A program made the position numbers and the translations under genes. A model generated the notes under the pieces. It ran no database searches and was not told the DNA's origin. It was given only the letters and a program-made list of their open reading frames with translations. Positions 1 through 12,925 of a stretch of DNA of 64,000 nt are shown here, piece by piece. Position 1 is the first letter of the stretch; the number at the start of each line of letters is the position of its first letter. This DNA is from Symbiodinium natans (lineage: Eukaryota; Sar; Dinophyceae; Suessiales; Symbiodiniaceae): NCBI GenBank assembly GCA_905221605.1, contig CAJNDS010002851.1, positions 196,889 through 260,888 of the forward strand. The letters are read 5' to 3'.

Positions 1-903
1 TTTGGGTTTAGGGTTGGGGGTTGAGGGTCTGCGGCTTAGTAGCTTGAGATTTAGCTTTTAGGGCTGAGGGTAAACATGAGGGGCGGTCTTTGGGTACCCG
101 AAGCTTTTGGAATATGCGCGGCAGTGGATGCCCAGTGAGGCACTTCATTAAAATGTACATCACCCGCCCCCCCCCCCCCCCCCCCCCCCCAAGACCCAGC
201 TTCGTTCGTTCAAATTCTTTAGGTTTGGACGCTGGGGCTTTGGATGTTCGGGTTTAGGGTGTAGGGTGTAGGGTGTAGGGTTTAGGGTTTAGGGATACTC
301 TGATAAACTGCGCAATAAGCACTGAATGGTCTCGCCTGTCTTGGCCGCGATCGCCTTCATGTGAGACCTTCAGCTGGCTTCCAAGGGAGCAACTTAAAGC
401 CCTAACCCTAACCCTAAACCCGAAACCTAAACTTACCCTGTTTGGAATCCCCGAACCCTAAACCGGGGATCCCAAAGCCATAAGCCCTAAACCCAGCACT
501 CTGCTCAATACGTCGTAGGCAGAGGGGTGGGAACCCCACACAAGACTCTAAGATAGGAAAGCCCATAGCCAAAATCCTCTACACCATGAATGTTTAGATG
601 CCCAAGACCGGAAACTTCCAAATCAATCCTGCGATCCCTAACCCTCCCCCTGCCCCAACTTCCAGTCTGCGCAACAACAGCCTGAACCCTGAAAACCCTA
701 AGGGGCATAGGGGTTACCTCAAGCCCCAAACCCCTGGCATCCTACGCCCCAACCCCCTAGCCCACAAAAACTTCACAGTCAACCCTAAAAGCCCCAAACC
801 CTAAACCCTAAACCCTAAACCCTAAACCCTAAACCCTAAACCCTAAACCCTAAACCCTAAACCCTAAACACCAACCCGAAACCCTAAACCCCAAACGCCA
901 AAC
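1..903. other. intron or intergenic sequence with telomere-type runs
   Basis: TTTAGGG-type runs in the first 300 bases, a poly-C run at about 170-190 and a CCCTAAA array at 780-868. No exon with credible splice sites seen. Confidence 0.5.
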
Positions 904-960
904 CCGGGGGCGCGGCCCGCTGGGACCCAACAAGCGCCGCCCGACCCGGAAGATGGGATC
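904..960 (-). CDS. exon, 19 codons
   Basis: Reads DPIFRVGRRLLGPSGPRPR. Acceptor gcaag|GAT, donor CCGG|GTTTGG. GRRLLGPSG faintly resembles a KH-domain G-x-x-G loop, but the fragment is too short. CCCTAAA array on the left, TTTAGGG on the right. Confidence 0.55.
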
Positions 961-1295
961 CTTGCGAAGGGACCAGGGGCGCAAACCCCAGGATGAAGCC
1001 CGAAGCCCCAGGGTTTAGGGATTTAGGGTTTAGGGTTTGGGGTTTGGGGTTTAGGGTTTAGGGTTTAGGGTTAGGACCCGAAACCCTACAGTAGGATGTA
1101 GGATCTGGAGTTTGGGTTTAGGATTTAGGGCTTAAGGTGTTGGAGTTTAGGGTTTAGAGCCCTACAAGCCCAGTAAACCCTACAGGCATCTAGAGGCCCT
1201 AAGCCTCACTTCTCGGGTGGAGGGCTTCGGGCTCGGGAGGCCCGAGCCGGAGGTTGAAGCCATCTGCCCCTTGAGCCTGACAGGTGTTTCCTCTT

Positions 1296-1417
1296 TCATT
1301 CTTTCATTCTTTCCCTCTCTTTCCCTCTCTTTCCCTCTCTTTCCCTCTCTTTCCCTCTCTGTCCCTCTGTCCCTCCCTCTTTCTTTCTGTCTTCCGTTCT
1401 TCCTTTCTTTGATCCCG

Positions 1418-1470
<53 letters not shown>

Positions 1471-1545
1471 GCTCGATCTGTCTGTGTCTCTGTCTCCGTC
1501 TGTCTCCGTCTCCGTCTCGGCCTCTCTTTCTTTCACTCCCTCTCT
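1296..1545. repeat. CT-rich microsatellite
   Basis: TTCCCTCT units followed by (CT)n and CTGTCTC variants. Open frames here are low-complexity artefacts. Confidence 0.9.
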
Positions 1546-1638
1546 CTCCTGCTACTTTTACGCAGGGCTTGCATGGCCTTCTCTTGCCCTTTTTTTATTG
1601 TGCTGTGGGGCACCGAATTTCTTGACCCTCTATAGGGC

Positions 1639-1678
1639 CTCCTCGATGCCAATGATGAACTGGCACTGCTTCTTGCAC
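1639..1678 (-). CDS. candidate exon, 40 nt
   Basis: Reads CKKQCQFIIGIEE after cggag|G, with a GC donor (GAGGAG|GCCC). The plus frame (LLDANDELALLLAPP) is also open. Confidence 0.42.
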
Positions 1679-2067
1679 CTCCGGAGCCCAGGACATCGGG
1701 GGGGAATGGGGGGGGTGGGGGGTTGGGGGGTTTCTAAACTCAGGGCAACCTTTTGAAGTACCTGCTGCAAGAAAGCAGCAGACCCTAGCCCAATGGAGTC
1801 CTTGAGGCTTTAAAGAACGCCTTATAAGAGCCTGCACCCCCCCTAAAACCCTTCATCCCCTCAGCCGCGCTAAGCATGCCGGGAGGTCAGGCTTCGGTCT
1901 GTCCTCGGCGCACAACGGTGACGCCCACCGGTTTAGGGTTTAGGAAGTTTGGGCGGCTTCAGTAGGGAGCTTAGGGAGCTGAGCTTGGGGAACCCAAACC
2001 CTAAACCCTAAGCCCCGTTTTCGGGCCTAAGTGCCTAGTTCGTGTGGATATGTATGTATGTATATAC

Positions 2068-2075
2068 AGACAGAG

Positions 2076-2122
<47 letters not shown>

Positions 2123-2312
2123 AACCGAGAGCGCGAGAGAGGGAGTGGGAGAGGAAGAGGGGTAGGGAGAGGGATAGGGAGAGGGAAAGGGAGCGCGAGC
2201 GGGAGGGGGAGAGGGGAGAGGGGACAGGGGAGAGGGGACAGGGGAGAGGGGAGAGAGGAGAGCGTAGAGCGGAGAGGGGAGAGGAGGGAGGGAGAGAGAG
2301 CGAGAGCTCGGG
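2068..2312. repeat. GA-rich microsatellite
   Basis: (GA)n passing into GGGAGAGGGGACAG-type units; two overlapping open frames are artefacts. Confidence 0.9.
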
Positions 2313-2952
2313 CCAGAGGAGTCTCCCAACCCGCATTTGGGGGGTTTGGGATTTCTGGTGTTTAGTTCCCGCATTGGGAAGTTTTGGGACCCCAATGTAG
2401 CGTAAATCTAGAGGCTCGAGAGAACAGGGGACTAGGCCTTTGGGGCTTCAGGTTCTGGATTTTGCGATGAAGGGGTTAAGGGATTGGGGTGAGGTATTAA
2501 GAGGCTTATACAGAGCTTTGCTCGGATTCAGGAAAACAACGATTCGGTTCCGCTTTTAAGGTTTGGAACCTACTTTCCAAAAAAGAAAAGCATAACTTGA
2601 ATCACCGTTGGCAGGGCAAACATTGATCTGAAGTCACATCATCCGTCAATATTCTGCAGAATGGGTTCTTCAACTTAGGGCAGTTTCAGGATGGGTGTTC
2701 CACGGGCAGGGTGCCTGCAACCTCGAGAACTCTGCCAGCTAATACCACCCCTGGTATTTTGGGCATGGCTGACGACACAAGGAGGTTGCTTGATGTGGCT
2801 GGCTGGCCCAACCTTGAGAACACGACAGGACAATACTACTACCACCCCTTGGGGGGGGGGGGGGGGCAAGGGGGAGCGGGAGGGGTGGAAGGCAACCCTG
2901 AACCCGAAACCTGAAACCCTAGAACCCTAAACCTAAACCCTAAACCCTAAAC

Positions 2953-3009
2953 CCACCTCCTACTCTTACTCTCAGGGCTCAGCCGATCTTGTTGTGGCTG
3001 GCGCGCGCC
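2953..3009 (-). CDS. exon, 19 codons
   Basis: Reads GARQPQQDRLSPESKSRRW. Acceptor ggcag|GGC; the donor is TGG|GTTTAGGG, in the telomere-type run. TTTAGGG run on the right as well. Confidence 0.6.
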
Positions 3010-4012
3010 CTGCCCAGAAAAGTCCCAAAAGGGAACGGGAAACCTAACTCCGAACCAGGGGGGGTTTAGGGTTTAGGGTGTTGGGTTTAGGGTGTAGGGT
3101 TCAGGGTTGTAGTGGGGGGGTATCCCCCCAGATGCTCCTTTGCGGGAGGTTCGGGGCGACCTATGGGCAGCCCCTCAGGCCGAACGCAAACGAAGACCAC
3201 CAAGCCCGAATCGATGACGCAAAAACCTTACTGCAAACCCTATAGCGAAGGCCCTATAACCTTGAAGCGTAAGCCCTGAAACATCACAAAAGCCCCGCAA
3301 GGTTCGTAAAGTTTCGGCTTTCACAACCGAAGCCCGACACAGCACAATGAAGATAGGGTTAAGGCTTCAAGGCTTCCAAGCTTCGGTTTTGGGGTTTGGG
3401 GTGAAGCTGAGCCATAAACACAGTGCAATGACATCCTGAACCCTATTACAAGCACAAGAAACTCACGGCACGGAATGAAAGCCTTCGCATCTCCATCACC
3501 CTCCAGACCTACCTCTACGCCCCCCGACCTGAACCAACATCGGCCACCTCTTTTAGGCCTCACACATCGGACCCGAAGCGGTTTTTTGGGGAGGGTCATC
3601 GGGGGTTGGGGCTTAGGGCTCAGAGGGTCCCAAAGCCTTCCCCTTGATGGCGTAGCTTCCGGACACGGCATCTGCATAAGCCTCAGGGCAGCAGAACAGT
3701 TCAGATTCAGGGATATGAAGTAGGGTTTATGTTTCTTGTACCCCCAAAAGGACACCCGGTATATACACTCACCAATACTACAAACGGAACCATATACACA
3801 CTCACCAAAAAAAGTGATATAAACCCTACTTCATATAAGGAGGGAACCCCTTAAGCCTGGGTTTAAGGCTCCAGGTCTAGGAAATCTGCATGCCTTTGAT
3901 GCCAAACTGAGGGTCGTGAGGCGGCTCCCCCTGAAAGGGAGCCGTCTCCCTGAAGCTGAGTCCCGAAGACAACCTAAACCCTCAACTCCCTCAACCCTAC
4001 AATTTGAGGAGT

Positions 4013-4228
4013 CTAGGGTTTAGGGTTTAGGGGGTAGGGTTTAGGGGGTAGGGTTTAGGGTTTAGGGTTTAGGGTTTAGGGTATAGGGTATAGGGTATAG
4101 GGTTTAGGGTTTAGGGTTTAGGGTTTAGGGTTTAGGGTTTAGGGTTTAGGGTTTAGGGTTTAGGGTTTAGGGTTTAGGGATTAGGGATTAGGGTTTAGGG
4201 TTTAGGGTTTAGGGTTTAGGGTTTAGGG
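4013..4228 (+). repeat. interstitial TTTAGGG array
   Basis: About 30 units with a few variants (TATAGGG, GATTAGGG). It lies 5' of the exon at 4273 in the minus-strand sense's downstream intron, so here the G-rich strand is plus. Confidence 0.95.
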
Positions 4229-4272
4229 CTGCAAAAACGCCCAAAGCCTGTAAGGCCTAAACACAGTGTATC

Positions 4273-4347
4273 CTTGCATCTGAGCGCGCGGACGCCCGCG
4301 TAGGAGTGCGCGGGCTCATAATCCTTCCAGCTCTTCTGGCGGCCGCC
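4273..4347 (-). CDS. exon, 25 codons
   Basis: Reads GGRQKSWKDYEPAHSYAGVR then ALRCK. Acceptor gtcag|GGC, GA donor (AAG|GATACA), phase 0. A 28-bp direct repeat starts beside the acceptor. Confidence 0.65.
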
Positions 4348-4365
4348 CTGACTTAGCGTGAAGAG

Positions 4366-4421
4366 ACAAATGCCGCCCTGACTTAGCGTGAAGAGACAAT
4401 GCTGGAACCCCCGCCCCTTTA
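4366..4421. repeat. 28-bp direct repeat, 2 copies
   Basis: GCCGCCCTGACTTAGCGTGA plus AGAGACAA is repeated in tandem, beginning within the acceptor region of the exon at 4347. Confidence 0.85.
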
Positions 4422-5042
4422 GGGTTTAGGGTTTAGGGGTTTAGGATGACCTCCGCTTTAGTCGGGGTCCTCTGAACTAAGTCACGTTTGCCAGGATATT
4501 CAGGACCGTGTGACTTGTGGGGGATGCCAGATGGGATGAACCACTAGGTCCGTGTGTCGACAGAATGTTTCGTGTGGCGCGCAAATTGCCGGGTCTCTCT
4601 GTCCGTTTTTGGTTCATATAAACTCTTCCCTTTACAATCATAGCCAATTCCGGGACCATGTAAAGAGGATCAAAATCAGTTTCGACTGTGAACTGTTTGG
4701 CGGGGGGGGGGGGGGGGGAGGCAATGCACACTAATGAGGGTGCAACATCACTCCTAGAAGGGTCCTTAACCAAAAACCCAAAAGTCTTAAGAAGCTCTGA
4801 AGCCCCAATAAACGAGTGAAATCCTGGACCCTGAGGCGTCCAACGGTCCATCCACACAAGCAAAAGGGAGCCCGATTGACTGTGAAATGGAGGCCATCGC
4901 AGGTGCTTCGGCGCTTCGGGGATTTCTAGGGGCGGCTTAGGGGTGTATAGGGTTTAGGGATTTAGGGCCACGAAGGTTCTTTTTGTTCTTGAAATGAAGG
5001 GTTTAGGGTCTATAGGGTTAAGGGGAACATCCCCCAGCTGAC

Positions 5043-5134
5043 CCTGCGGAGGCCTTGCCATAACAGTACGTATCGCTGTTGTAACCTAGGTTGTGGTCGT
5101 AGTAGCGATCGTAGTTCTGGGCAACGTGCTGGCT
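5043..5134 (-). CDS. exon, Tyr-rich
   Basis: Reads SQHVAQNYDRYYDHNLGYNS then DTYCYGKASA. Acceptor tcaag|AGC, donor GCAGG|GTCAGC. Tyr/His/Asn-rich, recalling the Tyr patch of the secreted protein at 12.7 kb, but linkage is not shown. Confidence 0.65.
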
Positions 5135-8100
5135 CTTGACCTCAGCAGCTCGGTGTGATCAGCGAATGTTTGACACTGACAAGTCAAGTCTTAGGAACGA
5201 AGTTGTAGTTTTCAACACTGGGGCCCGTACAACCCCCAAAATATGATCGTAGACGCCTCCTTGAAAAGCACCACCCGCAGGGGACTCCGCAAAATAAACC
5301 TTCGACGCCTGCTAAACCCCTAGACTACAACCAAGCCCAACCAGACAAAGTCCAGACCCGGTTCCTTCTGACGTCCGTTGAAGTTCTTGTTGGTTCCATG
5401 AAGGATCTGATATAGCACACAGAAGAAACTACCGTGGAGTGTCAGGGAGGGTTTTTCGGGAGCCCCTTTTGTGTGTCGAAGGATTTTGCAATGTGTTTAG
5501 CAACGTCGCACGATGTCTGCCCCCTCTGTCGTGTGGCGATTCTCGGCTGCTGCTCCCAAAGTTAGTTAGCTAGGTTCATGCGCTTCAGCGACTTTGCAAG
5601 ACATGCGTGCAAGATACGCATGGAAGTCGTATCTCCCTTCTGCAAGTACTTACATTCGACTCACCTGCACATGCTCCTTATCATGCCTGCATGAGTTTCA
5701 TACTATCACTAACCCAAGGTACATGGAATCCACCTGCTCATCATGTTTGCTTCCCAGACCCAGGAGGAACCCAGGAATAAAACGTGCACCTTTCTTTCGT
5801 TTTTTTGGCCTTTTCAGGGGATTATAAGGGAACCCCAACCCCAAAAAGAGGAAATAAGGGCCTACTCTGGATCCTTGCTTCTGCAGTAACGCAGCGCCGA
5901 GACTCGGGCAGGCTGGGAACGTGCTTCGCTGAAAGTTCCTGCAGACGCGTCAGTCACCTCAGAGAGAAATGCAGACCTTCAGGTATGTTTCTAATTTTTG
6001 CCCTATAAGCCTTGGGTACATCCTCACCATACGGCATTTAAAAAAAGTGGGGCTCATGAACGGCAGTCGCAGATTCGCAGCTAGAATTTGGGTACTGTTA
6101 GAGGGTGAGTGGGGGGGGGTATCGCGGTGAATAGGCAACCTACACGTTGAGCCCTACTGTTCTGGGGTTTTCTGTTGGCGTCCACGATGACCAAGCCCCT
6201 CAATCCTCCGAGCTCCTAAGCCCGAACCTTCCGACGCTGAAGAGACTGACAGAAGCCCCTTCGCCAGGTTTTTCAACCTGAAAGTGCAAGATCCTCAGAA
6301 ACCCTAATGTAGGGGGCCTGAATCACTAGAATAGGGTTTTGGGGGATACTCTGGTATAGTTGTATCTATAGGGACTACGAGGGGATACTAGTCGTAAGTA
6401 TTCCGACCCCTATATTGCACCTTAAAGCGTGCCGTGGCGCGGACAAGAACAACTCAGTGTCCTCACTCTTGCCTATTTCTTATACAGGTTGTAAGCTGGA
6501 TGTCAATGTTCTAGACCTGCGTGCCTTGCTCCCCGCTTTACCCTTCTAAGGTGCTGAACGGCCCAACGCCAACAACACAAAAACTTAGGTGTCAGAGGTT
6601 GGTGACTTTGGGCTTTATACACCCGAAGCCCTGAACCCAAAACCCTAAGCCCCCAGGCCCCAAATCTTACATCCCAAACACTAAACCCTTCCACGCACCA
6701 GTGCCTTGGCAGTCCATCGCAACCCACGTCCTGTGCAGGGAAGGCCAAACTTCAAATCCTGGACCAAGAGTCTAGCATTCAGGGTTTTCGGCTTCGGTGT
6801 TTTGCCACTCTATAGGGCTTAGTCAGGGTTCTTGGGTTTTGGGGTTTAGGGTTTTTGGGGCTGCAAGGTCGCAAGTCTCAGAGTTCTAAGATGCTTTCAG
6901 GTCTAGGGCTTAAGCTTAAGCGTTTTTGGGGTGCCCCCAAAGCTTCAAAACCCCTGAACTCCCAAAAGCCTAGACACCAAAAACCACAAAGCGCTTTTCA
7001 AGAGGGCTTAAGACTTATTGATGCTTCGCAAGGAATGAGGGCATTAGGTCCCTATTTCCCCTTGCAGGGGTATAAATAAAGAACCATTAGGGACCCCCCG
7101 GCCCCTTCAAGAACCTTGCCTTCTAAACCCTCTGTAAACCCTCTGGGCCCTGCAAACCCTCTAAACCCTTTAAAAATAACTCTACAAACCCCTATAAACC
7201 CTCCATGAGCCCTCTACTCCCTGAAATCATTACTGTAAACCTTAAACCCTACACTCGCCTTTGGCTCTGTAGGTAGAGCTGAGTAGGGTCGTTGGCCTGT
7301 CAGGCCTCGATTCAACATCGGCAGTGCTTGCTTGGGTTCCGCGTTCGTGGGCTTCGCGTTCGTGGGTTTGGGGTTTTAAGGTTTAGGGAGACTTGACATC
7401 GATCCGATCGGAGGCTTAGGGTTTCAGGGTTTGGGGGTGGAAGGGGTGGAAAGGGGGGGAGCGGGTGGAGATCGGAGCATTGGGCTTCGGCAGTGGGCCC
7501 TGAACCCTAATTCCCAGCCTGGACGATGCCTGGGTTTTCGAATTTCAAGAGCTCTGGGCGTTACAAGTGCCACTACTACTAAGCCACTAAGCGGATGTTG
7601 GGGGGAGGGGATGGTAAACCCAAACTTTGGATTTGGATCTGTTTCTTTTTTGGGGGGGAAGGCTTGCCCAATCTTACGTTTGGGCATGGAGTGCGAGCGC
7701 CGTATCATGACTACAAAAACACACACTTCCATCGCAAAATGGGGGGGTGTACTGTGTACTGACCACAAAGGATCCGAGCCGCTGTGACCATCACCCCCCC
7801 CCCCCCCGCACCAAAACATTGACCCGAGCCAAACTGCCAAACCCTCGACCAAGAATGCCGACGCCCTAAACCTTGCCCCTGTATCCCTTCAACCCTGAAC
7901 CCTGACCCATAAACCATACACCTCAGGCACGCACTTTCCGGCTCGCCCGTACGACGACGCCCTCCAGCGTTCATCGACATCGAAAACAACCCTGAGGGCC
8001 CAAAACCCCTCAATGAGCATGTACCTCAAGTATAAAACAACTCTCAGAACCCCTAAAGCCCTAAACTCCCAGCCCTAAACCCTAACTACACGAGGGAGCA

Positions 8101-8678
8101 TGCAGGTCATGAACTGGGGTATTTCAACTTTGGGTGTTTCGGGTTTGGGGCTTGGGAGTTTATGTGTTTCGGGGATGCCACGTGCTGCACTTAGCATGCG
8201 CTTCTCAGCTATCGCAAAGGAGGAGAGGGAGGGGTTGGGGTTATGGTTGAGGTCTTAGGGTGCATCAACCCCTTGCAGGCCGCTGATCTTCACAGCCTTC
8301 CACATTCGGACTTTGGACGTTTACTTTAGCTACGACAAAAGAGGGGTTACACACCATTGGATCCCTCTGAACACGATATCGACAGAGTTGCAACAAGCTC
8401 GCTGCAGATACCCAGCCTATAAGACACCTCCTCCCACAAACCAGAACCCAGAGATATATTGTAAATTATATGTATACATGTATTTATGTATTGATTGGTT
8501 TGTTGATGAGTTTTTCTACACGATCCCAAATTCTAAGGCCAAAGCCCTCTATACATTGACAAATAAACTGCTTGAAGCTCTATACGTAGCATACATTAAA
8601 TCATTATCTTTATAGCCCAGCCAAGTGACCAACAACCCTAAACCCTAAACCCTAAACCCTAAACCCTACACCCTAGAC
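5135..8678. other. long gap without clear exons
   Basis: Contains a MITE-like element (5770-5870), another (6314-6420), CCCTAAA/TTTAGGG scraps and G/C homopolymers near 6112, 7660 and 7794. A third possible element is at 7005-7100. No exon with family or splice support seen. Confidence 0.5.
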
Positions 8679-8726
8679 ATTCATCTCGGTGTCTGGCGAA
8701 GCGTCTGCCACGGTCTCGGTGAACTC
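8679..8726 (-). CDS. exon, 16 codons
   Basis: Reads EFTETVADASPDTEMN. Acceptor atcag|GAG, donor GAAT|GTCTAG, phase 0. CCCTAAA array on the left. Confidence 0.62.
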
Positions 8727-9655
8727 CTGATGCGGACTGGCCTGTCAGGTGCGCTTCCCACTGCGTAGCCCTCTGAATCCTATAAACCCTAAACCATTGA
8801 TTTAGGGGTTTAAGGGTTTAGGGGTTTCGGGGTTTAGGGCCAAACCCCACCCTACGTAACCCCTGAACCCTATAAACACATAACCCCTAGTCCCCTAAAC
8901 CCTATGAACCCCCCCAATGCCCAACCCCAAAATGGTTGCAGTGCTTTGGGCAACCGGCACCAGACTGATGTGAAATCGCGATTCCGTTCATATGGAAGAA
9001 TCGTGTGCTATGGCGCAGCGGCAGGTGCAGGGTTCATGGTTTAGGGTTTAGGGAGTGCTCCAGTCGGGACCCAAGCGGGAGCGCGAAGTTGGCCGTGAAT
9101 CTTACATCTCGACTCGTTAGCCGCCCTGGTTTAACAAAATGTGAAGCACAATTGTGTAGCAAGTCCAATGGATCCAGAATTGGCTAGAAAAAAAGCCAGA
9201 TAAATAACTAGTTCACTGCTCGTGATGATCTATCTGTGTTTTTGAGGTGCACTTTTTGGTGCGACTCCTAACCTATCCTACCCACTTCTAGGGATCACAC
9301 AGCATCCTCCCCGTCGGCACCCGACTAAAGGACATGAACAAAGCACACACCTGCCAGGAAACACTTAGGTTTAAGTAGAGTTTATAAGGTTACAGGGTTT
9401 AGGATTGTAGCAAAATGAGGAGCATCCCTGCTTGGTAAATCGGGTGCCCCGAAAAGGGAGCATGATTTAAAGAACACTTGGAGCCCGAAACTCTTTCAGC
9501 CATCATACAAATATTTCATTATGCAAACTCGCCTAGAAGCCCGCCACCTCCGAAACGCTTGTCCCAAAGCCTACACCCTCCAGCCTACAAGTCCTCTTGC
9601 GAAAACCCTAAACCCTAAACCCTAAACCTTACACCCTAAACCCTAAACCCTAAAC

Positions 9656-9736
9656 CCTTGAGGAGGCCTGGTCCGAGCTGTCAAAGCTGTCTATGCTCTT
9701 CGAGCCCTGGTCCGAGTCCATCGCATCCTCCTTCGC
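9656..9736 (-). CDS. exon, acidic Ser/Asp-rich
   Basis: 27 codons, AKEDAMDSDQGSKSIDSFDS then SDQASSR. Acceptor gcgcag|GCG. The donor is AGG|GTTTAGGG, inside the telomere-type run. The frame also stays open upstream (HVCTAACVAQ). Confidence 0.75.
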
Positions 9737-10323
9737 CTGCGCCACGCATGCCGCGGTGCAAACATGGCGTACATGGGTTTGGGGTTTAGGGTTTAGGGGT
9801 TTAGGGTTTAGGGTTTAGGGTTTGGGGTTTGGGGTTTGGGGTTTGGGGTATGGGGGTTTGGGCTGTAGAGTTTGGGCATTCAGGGTTTAGAGCATAGGGG
9901 TTTGCTTTCAAATCGCCCACCCTAACTCTGCACCCCAATGCCACAGAGGGCTTGGGGTTCAGGGCAGACCGTGCAGGAGTTTAGAGCTTAGGGGTACAAG
10001 ACCTGCACAAGGATTACAGCTCCGAAGCACTAGAACGCCCAACCCTAAACCCTAAACCCTAAACGCTAAACCCAAAAACCCCGAAAGCATTCTGAGCCCA
10101 TTCTGTGTCGGAGGGTGGGGCTTTGTAGAATTTAAAGGGCCTTGGGAGATTTGGGACTTGGGTTATGTTCTTCGCCATGACATGGACCCCTCAACTCTGA
10201 ACCCTAAACCCTAAACCCTAAACCCTAAAACCCTAAACCCTAACACCCTAAACCCTAAAACCTATAAACCCTAAACCCTACAAAGCTATAAACCGCTAAA
10301 CCCTCCACCTGGTGGGCTTTAAC

Positions 10324-10368
10324 CTTGAGGTCGTCCCATCCACGCTCCGGCCAGCTCTCTTCCTCGAC
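10324..10368 (-). CDS. exon, 15 codons
   Basis: Reads VEEESWPERGWDDLK. Acceptor ggcag|GTC, donor AAG|GTTAAA, phase 0. CCCTAAA runs on the left, TTTAGGG on the right. Confidence 0.68.
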
Positions 10369-10654
10369 CTGCCGGCTATTGGCTTGGTGGTTTTGGGGTT
10401 TAGGGTTTAGGGCTACCCTAAGCCCTAAACCCCAAACCCCAAGCCTTAAGAACCCTGGGGGAATTGAGGTTTTCAGGGTTTGGGGTTGGGTGCTTTGGGC
10501 TTCGGCGGCGTCTCCATCTTCAATTTTGTGGGAATGTTCGGGGGCTACCGGGCCCTTAGGTGGTTTGGGGTCTCAGGTTTGGGGCTGAAGGTTGTAGAGT
10601 TCGTTTAGTGTGGTACTGCATTGGTTTAGGGTTGCGAAGGCCCACGCCTCCGTG

Positions 10655-11093
<439 letters not shown>

Positions 11094-11666
11094 TTCTTTC
11101 AGAATTGCACGCGTCGTCAAGTTCCGGGACTGCGGGAAATCACCCGGCTGGTCCAGGTTGGAAACGTGCATGCATGCAGTCCTCCATGCTGGGGTTTAGG
11201 GTTTAGGGTTTAGGGTTTAGGGTTTAGGGTTTAGGGTTCCCAGGCCAAAGTCCTTACAATCTCAGCATTGGATAAACCAACAAAAGTCAAGGAACAGGGC
11301 AGTAGCATAGAGCTGCTGCAGTCGGGCCAGCATCATTGGCCGAGCAATCGATCATGCTGGCATCACCATCAAAGTACGTACAGTTTGAGCCCTCCGAGAT
11401 ATTCAATGGATTGAAAGTAAAAGATGGGTTTCCCGCCACGGATCCTCGACTGTGTTTCGGACTCGCTTTTCTTTCTTAAATCTTCATTTCGGTCCGCAAA
11501 ACAAGGCGAACCACAAAACGCATTCTACAAAAGAACACAGAAAGTTCAGAACTTCATAATATATCGACGGCGATTCCCAGAAGACAGCCCTGGACTGCAC
11601 CCCGGTAACCCTAAACCCTACCCCCCCAGAAAACCTAACCCCTACCCCCGAAATGCCAAATCGAGC

Positions 11667-11768
11667 TGAAGGAGCCCGGCATGGTGCTGGTGCAAGGTGG
11701 CGCGCCCGCAGACGCCACGGTTGCGCTGATGGCCGCAGAGCTGTTGATGGCTGCCATCAGCTCCTCGG
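11667..11768 (-). CDS. candidate exon, Ala/Ser-rich
   Basis: Acceptor ggtag|CC; reads EELMAAINSSAAISATVASA then GAPPCTSTMPGSF. GC donor (TTCA|GCTCG). The plus frame is also open (MVLVQGGAPADATVALMAAE). Minus is preferred because of its neighbours and the flanking repeat orientation. Confidence 0.5.
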
Positions 11769-11819
11769 CTACCAGGGTTTAGGGTTTAGGGTTTAAGGTT
11801 TAATTAGGGTTCTGTACTA

Positions 11820-11915
11820 AACTTGGAACCCTTGCAAGAATTGGAATTTGTAGCTGCTTCTTATAGGAAAGATAGTACCCAAAATTTAAAAATCACTACT
11901 CCCAAGTATCCCTAA
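11820..11915. mobile_element. MITE-like element, family with ACTTGGAACCCT end
   Basis: About 95 bp, starting near ACTTGGAACCCTTGCAAGAA and ending CCCAAGTATCCCTAAG. Similar copies at 50694-50792 and 57673-57766. ACTTGG/CCAAGT form short inverted ends. Confidence 0.7.
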
Positions 11916-12328
11916 GGATGACAAGTCACAGTGGGTTTGGGGGTTGGGGTTTGGGCGTTCAGGGGTTTAGGGGTTTAGGATGGTTTGCGGCACAAGGTGG
12001 CTTATATCTCATATATATATATATACGGAACACGCAATCGAATTGAAAGACTTGCTGGTCTGTATCCCAGGATCTTTGTTGCACTGACCGGCGCACAGCG
12101 AATCACAAGATGAACCTGCCCATTCAAGGCCCGCAAGCCCCCCGCCGCAAGGTCGGCTTTTTAAGGGTTTAGGGTTTAGGGGTTTAGGGTTTAGGGTTTA
12201 GGGTTTAGGGTTTAGGGTTTAGGTTCCACCCCACTTTCTCTTCCTCTTTTGCTACCCTAAAGTACTAAGCGAGGGTTGGGGGTTCATCTTGCGTAAGGAC
12301 AAAATCAAAAAACTGCCCAGCCTCCGAC

Positions 12329-12925
12329 CGAAATGACCAGAACGAATGTGATAGACGAAGTTGATGTGGTGCTGACCGTGGTGCTAGCTGTGGTGCTGAC
12401 CGTGGTGCTAGCGGCGGTGCTGGCCGTGGTGCTAGCTGCGGTGCTGGCCGTGGTGCTGACCGTGGTGCTAGCTGCGGTGCTGACCGTGGTGCTAGCGGCG
12501 GTGCTGGCCGTGGTGCTAGCTGTGATGCTGGCCGTGGTGCTAGCCGCGGTGCTGGCCGTGGTGCTAGCCGCGGTGCTGGCCGTGGTGCTAGCCGTGGTGC
12601 TGACCGCGGTGCTAGCCGTGGTGCTGACCGCGGTGCTGACCATCGTCGTGCTCTGGGTTGTGCTCGGAGGGCTTGTAGGGCTGTAGTAGTGATACCCGTC
12701 GTGGTACCCGTAGTAATATCCGGAACGACGGCGTCTACGGCGCCACCGAGCAAGCAAACCAGCATGACGGCTTTGTAACGGCGTCGATGTCGGTGAGATC
12801 ACTCGTGGCTTTGCCGGCACAGACGCTTGAAGCAAACAGGTCTGGTCCACATCATTCCTCTCGTCGGCTCTGCATGCGGAGAATGCCCAAAAGAGGCCCC
12901 ACAGCGCACACATGAAATGATGCAT
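12329..12925 (-). CDS. first exon of a secreted Thr/Ser/Ala-repeat protein
   Basis: 199 codons from ATG 12925 to a donor at TTTCG|GTCGG. Residues 1-20 form a signal peptide (MHHFMCALWGLFWAFSACRA). Then come an acidic stretch with QTCLLQ, a run of six arginines, a Tyr/His-rich patch (SGYYYGYHDGYHYYSPTSPP) and about 95 residues built from STTAS/STTVS/STAAS pentapeptides, ending STSSITFVLVIS. Such a tract suggests an extracellular O-glycosylated or mucin-like stalk. Downstream exons are not firmly linked; 11667-11768 may be one. The plus-strand Val/Leu/Ala frame is the shadow of the repeat. Confidence 0.78.

Noticed and set aside
1217..2400. Leu/Ser-rich and Arg/Glu-rich frames
   Set aside because: Products of the CT and GA microsatellites.
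12333..12686. 117-codon plus-strand Val/Leu/Ala frame
   Set aside because: Shadow of the minus-strand STTAS repeat, which has a signal peptide and a splice donor.
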